From: Mycolicibacterium lacusdiani
Lineage (GTDB): Bacteria > Actinomycetota > Actinomycetes > Mycobacteriales > Mycobacteriaceae
DNA: 64,000 bases
Direction of reading: 5' to 3'
NCBI RefSeq assembly: GCF_021916785.1
Contig: NZ_JAKCFC010000005.1
Coordinates: forward strand, 310,001-374,000
Part shown: piece after piece, positions 58,637 through 64,000 of the stretch
How positions within the stretch are numbered: position 1 is the stretch's first letter
Layout of the letters: each line of letters opens with the position of its first letter
Made by a program: the position numbers and the translations under genes
The notes under the pieces: model-generated
Seen by the model: the letters and a program-made list of their open reading frames with translations, nothing else
Told to the model about the DNA's origin: nothing
The model's database searches: none

Positions 58637-60070
58637 ATGGCGTTCCAGGATTTCCGGGAGTTCCTGCACGCGCTGCGTGTAGACGGTGAACTCATCGACG
58701 TCGATCGGCCGGTCGCCTTGGAGTTGGAGGTGGCCAAGGCGATGCGCAAGAGCGCGTCCGTGGCCGGACCCGCGCTCGTATTCACCGACAACGGAACGGA
58801 CTTCCCGTTGGTGGCGGGGGTGTACAACTCACGGGCGAAGGCTTTGATCGCCTACGGCTGCGACGAGAACTCGGTCGTCGCGCACATCCTCGACGGCTTG
58901 GCCCATCGGATCGCGCCGGTGCTCGTCGACGACGCGCCGGTGCACGAGAACGTGATCCTCGGCGACGACATCGACCTCACGACGTTGCCGGTGCCGCGGT
59001 ACAGCCCGGACGACGGCGGACCGTACATCACCCCCGGCATCGTGGTGAGCCGCGATCCCGAGACCGGCGTCCCGGACATCGGCCACTACCGCTTCGAGAT
59101 CATCGACGCGCACACGCTGTCGTTCATGGCCCAGCCATTTCACCGGTTCGGCAAGAACATGGCGAAGGCAGTCGCCCGCGGCGACAAGACCTTCCATGCG
59201 GCACTGGTCATCGGCGTCGACCCGATGCTGGCCTACACCGGTCCCATTCAGGTGCCGGACGACACCAACGACTTCGAGGTCGCCGGCGGACTCCGCGGCG
59301 CACCGGTCGAATTGGTGAAGTGCCGGACGATCGACGTCGAAGTGCCCGCCCGCGCGGAGTTCGTCATCGAGTTCGAGGTCGTCTTCGGTACCACGGTCAT
59401 GGAGGGACCGCTGGGGGAGTACACCGGCTACTACACGCCGGCGTCGATGAAGCCGATCGCGCGACCGACCGCGATCACTCATCGCAATGGCGCCTACTTT
59501 CAAGCGCTGCTCACCGGTGTGCCGCCGACGGAGAACCACACGCTCAAGCAATTGGCCTTCGAGGCGTCGTTCCTGCAGATGATGCGTCACCAGTTCCCGA
59601 CGATCGAGAGAGTCGCCATCCCGCAATCCGGGGGCGTCTCGTTCTACGTCGTGATCGCGATGCGGCCGAGGTACGCAGGCGAAGCGCGGGCGGCGATCCT
59701 CGCGGCGATGGCGACCAACGTGCGGCCCAAGACCGTGATCGTCGTCGACCCCGACATCGACGTGCAGAACTCCGAACAGGTGGAATGGGCGGTGTCCTTC
59801 CGCAGCCAGCCCGCGCGCGACGTGATCGTGGTCGACGGCCTGGGGGCAGGCCCGCTGGATCCGTCGATAGACGAGTCGATTCCGCTGGATCAGCGCACGG
59901 GGTCCGCCCTCGGCATCGATGCGACCTATCCGTACGGCACCGTGATCAAGATCGCCGGTGACGCATGCGGCCCCTCGGTCGCCGAACACGGCAAGGAGTT
60001 CGTCGAGGTGGCCGACGTTCCCGGCTGGCAGCAGTACGACTTCCCCGAACTCGACAACCACGGCAGGTAG
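58637..60070 (+). CDS. UbiD-family prFMN-dependent (de)carboxylase, first copy
   Basis: A 477-residue UbiD-fold enzyme, expected to (de)carboxylate an aromatic or alpha,beta-unsaturated acid using prFMN from UbiX. Visible motifs: LRVDGELIDVDRPV at the N-terminus, the cofactor loop PDIGHYRFE (Asp147 to Arg152; most relatives have Asn at the first position), AQPFHRFGKNMAKA with the likely metal-binding His, VPARAEFVIEFEV and EGPLGEYTGYYTP with the catalytic carboxylates, and ENHTLKQLAFEASFL. The start at 58637 is preferred; ATG 58622 adds five residues. It leads a co-directional three-gene unit. Confidence 0.9.
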   Translation: MAFQDFREFLHALRVDGELIDVDRPVALELEVAKAMRKSASVAGPALVFTDNGTDFPLVAGVYNSRAKALIAYGCDENSVVAHILDGLAHRIAPVLVDDAPVHENVILGDDIDLTTLPVPRYSPDDGGPYITPGIVVSRDPETGVPDIGHYRFEIIDAHTLSFMAQPFHRFGKNMAKAVARGDKTFHAALVIGVDPMLAYTGPIQVPDDTNDFEVAGGLRGAPVELVKCRTIDVEVPARAEFVIEFEVVFGTTVMEGPLGEYTGYYTPASMKPIARPTAITHRNGAYFQALLTGVPPTENHTLKQLAFEASFLQMMRHQFPTIERVAIPQSGGVSFYVVIAMRPRYAGEARAAILAAMATNVRPKTVIVVDPDIDVQNSEQVEWAVSFRSQPARDVIVVDGLGAGPLDPSIDESIPLDQRTGSALGIDATYPYGTVIKIAGDACGPSVAEHGKEFVEVADVPGWQQYDFPELDNHGR

Positions 60071-60079
60071 GAGCACCTC

Positions 60080-60499
60080 GTGCCCGACATCGACCACGAG
60101 ATCAAGATCGACGGACCACCAGACCGGGTGTTCGCGGCACTGACCACCTTGGACGGCGTCACGGGTTGGCACACGCCCGGCAGCCGTGGGAGCGGTGAGG
60201 TGGGAAGCGTTTGGGTCTTCGCCTACGCCGGGCATCCCGAATTCCGTTGGGAGGTAGTCACGTCGGACGCCCCGACCCGCGTGGTCTGGCGCTGCGTCCA
60301 GGGTCCCGGAGACTCGGTGGGCACCACGGCCACCTTCACGGTGGGCTCGGCCGACGGCCGCACGGTCGTGGAACTCCAGCACGGCGGGTGGCCCGGCACC
60401 CACGGCAACTTCCGCAAGTGCAACACGACGTGGGGCGTGCTCCTGCACCACCTGCGTGACTACGTCGAAACCGGCCACCCGGCAGCGGCCTTCGAGTGA
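60080..60499 (+). CDS. SRPBCC (AHSA1-like) ligand-binding protein
   Basis: A 139-residue helix-grip protein: IDHEIKIDGPPDRVFAALTTLDGVTGWHTPG at the start, FRWEVVTSDAPTRVVWRC in the middle and a long C-terminal helix (GNFRKCNTTWGVLLHHLRDYVETG). SRPBCC domains bind hydrophobic ligands and sometimes act as aromatases/cyclases. It lies 9 bp after the first UbiD gene and 28 bp before the second, so it may bind or deliver their substrate. The start is GTG. Confidence 0.85.
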   Translation: MPDIDHEIKIDGPPDRVFAALTTLDGVTGWHTPGSRGSGEVGSVWVFAYAGHPEFRWEVVTSDAPTRVVWRCVQGPGDSVGTTATFTVGSADGRTVVELQHGGWPGTHGNFRKCNTTWGVLLHHLRDYVETGHPAAAFE

Positions 60500-60527
60500 T
60501 CGGCCCCCGTCCAACCAAGGGAAGAAC

Positions 60528-62159
60528 ATGCCCCAGCAGAGCCTGAGCGACTTCGTCGACGACATGGAGAAGGCCGGCTTGCTGGTCCGCATCACCGAGG
60601 AGAAGCGCGTCGACGAACTCCCCGCGGTGATGGAAGCGAATCCGCTGACCGCGGTACTGGTGGAGAAGGTCACCGATTGCGAGTTCCAGTTCCTCGCCAA
60701 CGCGTACTCGAACCAGGACCAGACGGCATGGGCACTCGGATGCGACAAGAGTGAAACCGGGCGCCGGATGGTCGAACTCGGCAAGGGCCGCATCAAGCCG
60801 GAGATCGTGGACACCGCACCGTGCAAGGAGGTCATCCTCACCGGCGACGACGTGGATCTCACCCGCCTGCCGCTGTTCCTCCATCACGACCGCGACGGTC
60901 ATGCCTACACCAACGACAACATGGTGGTGAGCAAGCATCCCGATACCGGCGTGTACGACTGGGGCATCTACCGCAGCATGTTCCGGACGAAGAACGAGAA
61001 GCTGTTCGACATGACCTGCACCTCGCACCGGGCGCGACTGAACGCCCAAGCGGCACAGGCCAAGGGGCAGAATCTGGAACTGGCGATCGTGCTCGGCGGA
61101 CCGCTCGTCGACAAGGTGGCCGCGCTGACCGGCGTGCCGCCCGGCACCGACGACTTCGAGGTGCTAGGCAGCTTCTACGGTCACCCCGCGAAACTCGTCG
61201 CGTGCGAGACGATCGACCTGCTGGTTCCAGCCAACGCCGAAATCGTCATCGAATGCGAGCTGATGGCCACCGAGGGCCTGACGCACGACGAGGGTCCCTA
61301 CGGCGAGTTCACCGGAATGTACGGCGGTGGCATCAAGGCCAACTTCCGGGCCGTCGTGAAGGCGATGACCTTTCGCAAAGGCGGCATCTTCCAGCACGCG
61401 ACCATCGGCGGCGACCATCCCTGGTACACCGACAACATGCTGCAGTTGCCGATGATCGAGTCCGATCTCTACGGCGGGCTCGCGATGGCAGGCATCGACG
61501 TCAAGGAGGTTCGCGCCCCGCTCGGCGGACTGTCGAACATCGCCTACGCGAAGATCAACACCCGCGGTGCGGGGGACTCCAAGCAGGCGCTCGGGGTGAT
61601 GCTGACGTGTTCGAAGCAGGGGCTCCCGAAGATCGCGATGGTCTTCGACGAGGACGTCGACATCTGGGACGACAACGCCGTGCAGTGTGCGATGGCGTTC
61701 CGCTACATGCCGCACCTGGACACCGTGACCATCCCGAACTGCAACACGATGACGGTCGACCCGATGATCGGCGATGACGCCGCGCCGGGCACGGCGTCGA
61801 AGATCGGGCTGGACTGCACCATTCCGATCAGCCCCAACTTCGTGCGATCCCACTTCGATCGCAGCACTGCCTTCGTGCTCGGTGACCCGCCGGCCGACGT
61901 CGTCGCGCTCACCGAGGAGGAGTTGACCAGGGACATGGCGGCACTGATCCGGGAGGCGCCGCGAACGTGGAAGGAGATCCTGCAGCACTTCAACGGCCAG
62001 CCGTACAAGGTCGTCTACCGCGCGTTCAGCAATCTTCGACATGAACTGGGGCGATGCGACGACGCGCCGTGGTACCGCTACACGTTCTCCGACACCGACT
62101 TTGCAGTCCCCGTCGGAGAGTCCGAGCCGCACGACTTCGACCCGCGTCACCGCAAGTAG
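60528..62159 (+). CDS. UbiD-family prFMN-dependent (de)carboxylase, second copy
   Basis: A 543-residue UbiD-fold enzyme, clearly divergent from the first copy and longer at the C-terminus. Motifs: LSDFVDDMEKAGLLVRI, the loop YDWGIYR (Asp144 to Arg149), TCTSHRARLNAQ with the metal-binding His, VPANAEIVIECEL and DEGPYGEFTGMYGGG with catalytic carboxylates, and GGDHPWYTDNMLQLPMIESDLY. The C-terminal 90 residues (TWKEILQHFNGQPYKVVYRAFSNLRHELGRCDDAPWYRYTF) have no counterpart in the first copy. AAGGGAAG precedes the ATG. Two unlike UbiD proteins may form a heteromer, as with the alpha/beta subunits of phenylphosphate carboxylase, or act on successive substrates. Confidence 0.9.
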   Translation: MPQQSLSDFVDDMEKAGLLVRITEEKRVDELPAVMEANPLTAVLVEKVTDCEFQFLANAYSNQDQTAWALGCDKSETGRRMVELGKGRIKPEIVDTAPCKEVILTGDDVDLTRLPLFLHHDRDGHAYTNDNMVVSKHPDTGVYDWGIYRSMFRTKNEKLFDMTCTSHRARLNAQAAQAKGQNLELAIVLGGPLVDKVAALTGVPPGTDDFEVLGSFYGHPAKLVACETIDLLVPANAEIVIECELMATEGLTHDEGPYGEFTGMYGGGIKANFRAVVKAMTFRKGGIFQHATIGGDHPWYTDNMLQLPMIESDLYGGLAMAGIDVKEVRAPLGGLSNIAYAKINTRGAGDSKQALGVMLTCSKQGLPKIAMVFDEDVDIWDDNAVQCAMAFRYMPHLDTVTIPNCNTMTVDPMIGDDAAPGTASKIGLDCTIPISPNFVRSHFDRSTAFVLGDPPADVVALTEEELTRDMAALIREAPRTWKEILQHFNGQPYKVVYRAFSNLRHELGRCDDAPWYRYTFSDTDFAVPVGESEPHDFDPRHRK

Positions 62160-62429
62160 GTTGGCGTGAAGGACGAAAGCCGTTGACGGCGGCGACGATT
62201 CCGTGGCGGTCACCACGACCATGACTCAGGTCACGACGACCCGTCTGTTGCGACGCGGGCACCGACCCGCGACACGGGTACGGTTCATCACCACTCGCCC
62301 GCGAGCCGACGCCCTCCGGTTACCATCAGTGCCGGTAGAACGCTCGCCATCCGGCGAATCGCACCCCGCTCGCGGGTCGAGCGGTTACTGTTCGGCGGTG
62401 GCGTTGGAATCGATACTTGGAGGGCATGC

Positions 62430-62873
62430 ATGAGCAGCTACAAGACCGTGGTTGTCGGAACTGACGGCTCGGATTCGTCGCTGCGCGCAGTGGATCGCGC
62501 AGGCGAGATCGCTGCCGGTTCGGGCGCCAAGCTGATCGTCAGTACCGCCTACTTCCCGCAGAACGAGGACGCACGCGCCGCCGACCTGCTCAAGGACGAG
62601 GGCTACAAGATGTCGGGCAACGCCCCGATCTACGCCATTCTTCGTGAGGCTCGGGATCGTGCCCACGCCGCAGGGGCCACGGACATCGAGGAGAAGGCCA
62701 TCGTCGGCGCTCCCGTCGACGCGCTCGTCGAGCTGGCCGAAGAGGTGAACGCCGACCTGCTCGTCGTCGGCAACGTCGGCCTCAGCACGATCGCCGGGCG
62801 TCTGCTCGGATCGGTGCCCGCCAACGTCGCGCGCCGGTCGAAGACCGACGTGCTCATCGTCCACACGTCCTGA
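62430..62873 (+). CDS. Universal stress protein, cAMP-binding type (Rv1636-like)
   Basis: A 147-residue single-domain USP: VVVGTDGSDSSLRAVDRAGEIAAGSGAKLIV at the start and the ATP-site loop VGNVGLSTIAGRLLGSVPANVARRSKTDVLIVHTS at the end. Its relative Rv1636 in M. tuberculosis is reported to bind cAMP in preference to ATP; the GNVGLSTIAGRLLGS loop is of that type. A GGAGGG site lies 7 bp before the ATG. Confidence 0.95.
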   Translation: MSSYKTVVVGTDGSDSSLRAVDRAGEIAAGSGAKLIVSTAYFPQNEDARAADLLKDEGYKMSGNAPIYAILREARDRAHAAGATDIEEKAIVGAPVDALVELAEEVNADLLVVGNVGLSTIAGRLLGSVPANVARRSKTDVLIVHTS

Positions 62874-62882
62874 TCCGGCGGG

Positions 62883-63383
62883 CTACCAGCCCATCGAACC
62901 CGGGATGCCCTTGAACGGGCCGACCACCCAACTGGTGATCCAGCCACCGTAGAAGCCCCCGGGCTGCGACTGGACCTGCTCGCCGTTGACGGTGCAGCGG
63001 TCGGTCTGCGCCGCCATGACGGCGATCGCTCCCGCCAGCGGCTCGAACCCGCGCGTCGGCGAGTGGTACGTCCACGCGGCGCGTGTGGCCGTCCGCGTCG
63101 GGGTCACGAGGTCGTAGTAGCTGGCCCGGCCCTTCCACTCACACCACGACGAGCCGTCGGCCTCGCGGAGGACTCCGTCGGCGAAGGCCGAGGCCGGCAG
63201 GTAGTAGGTCGGCGGGTGGCTCGTCTCGAGCACCCGCCAGCCACGTTCGGTGGAGGCGACGGTCTGACCGCCCAGCTCCACGGTGATCGAGCCGCGGAAC
63301 TCCTCGAGCCGGGGCGGTCGCGGGTAGTCCCAGACCGACTCTTGGCCGGGTCCGGGCTTGTCGGGGGTGGGCCAGCCGCTCAC
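62883..63383 (-). CDS. DUF427 domain protein
   Basis: A 166-residue cytosolic protein with one DUF427 domain: FRGSITVELGGQTVASTERGWRVLETSHPPTYYLPASAF, then GSSWCEWKGRASYYDLV and AAWTYHSPTRGFEPLAGAIAV. The family has a beta-rich fold and no established reaction. The GTG start at 63383 overlaps the stop of the metallo-beta-lactamase-fold gene as GTGA, so the two are co-translated. Confidence 0.87.
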   Translation of the reverse strand: MSGWPTPDKPGPGQESVWDYPRPPRLEEFRGSITVELGGQTVASTERGWRVLETSHPPTYYLPASAFADGVLREADGSSWCEWKGRASYYDLVTPTRTATRAAWTYHSPTRGFEPLAGAIAVMAAQTDRCTVNGEQVQSQPGGFYGGWITSWVVGPFKGIPGSMGW

Positions 63384-64000
63384 CACCCACGCTCCCGCCA
63401 CTCGCCGAGGTGCGGGCGTTCCGCCCCGACGGTGGTGTCGTCTCCGTGGCCGGGGTAGACGACCGTGGAATCGGGATAGACGTCGAACACCTTGCGGCTG
63501 ACGTCGCCGAGAAGCCGCTCGAAGTCGCCGTCCCGCCAGGTCTTGCCGACGCCGCCGGGGAAGAGGCAGTCGCCGGTGAACAGTTGTACGACGCCCCCGG
63601 TCGCGTCTCCGCCGAGTGCGAGCGCGACCGATCCCTCGGTGTGTCCCTGCAGGTGCACGACGTCGAAGACGAGGTCGCCGACCTCGACGGTGTCGCCGTC
63701 GGCCAGTAGGCGGTCGGGGCGCACCGGCAAGGGCTCGGCGTCGAGTTGGTGCGCGGCGGTCGGGGCGCCGGTCTTGCCGGCGACCTCCTCGAGGGCGAAC
63801 CAATGGTCGGGATGCTGGTGCGTCGTCACGATCAGCGACAGCTTCGGGGCGTGGGTCGCCACGAGGTCGAGCAGGACGTTCGCATCGTTGGCGGCATCGA
63901 TGAGTAGGGTCTCGCCGGTTCGGGAACACGTGACCAGGTAGGCGTTGTTGTCCATCTGGCCCACCGAAGCCTTGACGATGGTTGCGCCGGGCAGTGTTCG
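63380..64000 (-). CDS. Metallo-beta-lactamase-fold hydrolase (Rv1637c-like), 5' end beyond window
   Basis: The frame runs open to base 64000, so the N-terminus lies outside; 206 codons are visible. It has the glyoxalase II-type metal motif (VTTHQHPDHW), the later His (LQGHTEGS), the bridging Asp (FTGDCLFPGGVGKT) and the final His (VVYPGHGDDT). It most likely hydrolyses a thioester such as an S-acyl mycothiol or related thiol conjugate (inference). In M. tuberculosis Rv1637c lies between the USP gene and uvrA. Confidence 0.9.
   Translation of the reverse strand, partial: RTLPGATIVKASVGQMDNNAYLVTCSRTGETLLIDAANDANVLLDLVATHAPKLSLIVTTHQHPDHWFALEEVAGKTGAPTAAHQLDAEPLPVRPDRLLADGDTVEVGDLVFDVVHLQGHTEGSVALALGGDATGGVVQLFTGDCLFPGGVGKTWRDGDFERLLGDVSRKVFDVYPDSTVVYPGHGDDTTVGAERPHLGEWRERGW

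Noticed and set aside
62203..62433. 76-codon frame before the universal stress protein gene
   Set aside because: It is Arg/Thr/Pro-rich without recognisable features. The 270 bp from 62160 to 62429 is more likely promoter DNA.

Overview
The window is a high-GC actinobacterial chromosome segment, almost certainly from a non-tuberculous Mycobacterium (Mycolicibacterium). The backbone follows the M. tuberculosis order Rv1614 to Rv1637c as I remember it: lgt tail, TM2 protein, DUF2752 protein, pyk, tesB, cydC/cydD/cydB/cydA, an HdeD-like protein, pdtaR, a thiolase-like/OB-fold pair, polA, rpsA, coaE, DUF402, uvrB, an MFS pump, a universal stress protein and a metallo-beta-lactamase-fold hydrolase. 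GTG and TTG starts, GTGA/ATGA overlaps and a leaderless promoter also fit mycobacteria. The order is recalled knowledge; the families are read from the translated sequence.

Layout. 1-10320 (+): acidic repeat tail of a probable Lgt, two small membrane proteins, glutamate synthase gltBD, pyruvate kinase, acyl-CoA thioesterase. 10317-17191 (-): a DUF4190 protein, then the bd-oxidase operon cydABDC (transcribed A-B-D-C) and an HdeD-like protein. 17388-29216 (+): a species-variable block with a polar amino-acid ABC importer, a MacS-type kinase/response-regulator pair with a MacR-like palindrome before a DUF2339 membrane protein, a Dps ferritin, and two tandem exported glycoside hydrolases with long low-complexity tails. 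29311-35421: tRNA-Leu(CAA), pdtaR, and a complete livJHMGF importer. 35473-38881: thiolase-like and OB-fold proteins, alpha/beta hydrolase, and a LysR regulator wedged directly before polA. 38891-50822: housekeeping polA, PrsW-like protease, rpsA, coaE-GrpB, uvrB and an MFS pump.

50819-62159 is the most accessory part: MgtC-like protein, DUF899 protein, tRNA-Cys, several small exported proteins, a decayed alpha/beta hydrolase, a second thioesterase, and then a prenylated-FMN cassette. In the cassette a UbiX-like flavin prenyltransferase and a TIGR02444-like protein run on the minus strand, divergent from UbiD-like decarboxylase / SRPBCC / second UbiD-like decarboxylase. This cassette is the best candidate for an undescribed pathway: UbiX would supply prFMN to two different UbiD-type enzymes acting on an unknown, probably aromatic or alpha,beta-unsaturated, carboxylic acid. 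The window closes on backbone genes (universal stress protein, DUF427 protein, metallo-beta-lactamase fold protein cut by the window edge).

No CRISPR array, insertion sequence, integrase, prophage gene, rRNA or replication origin was seen.
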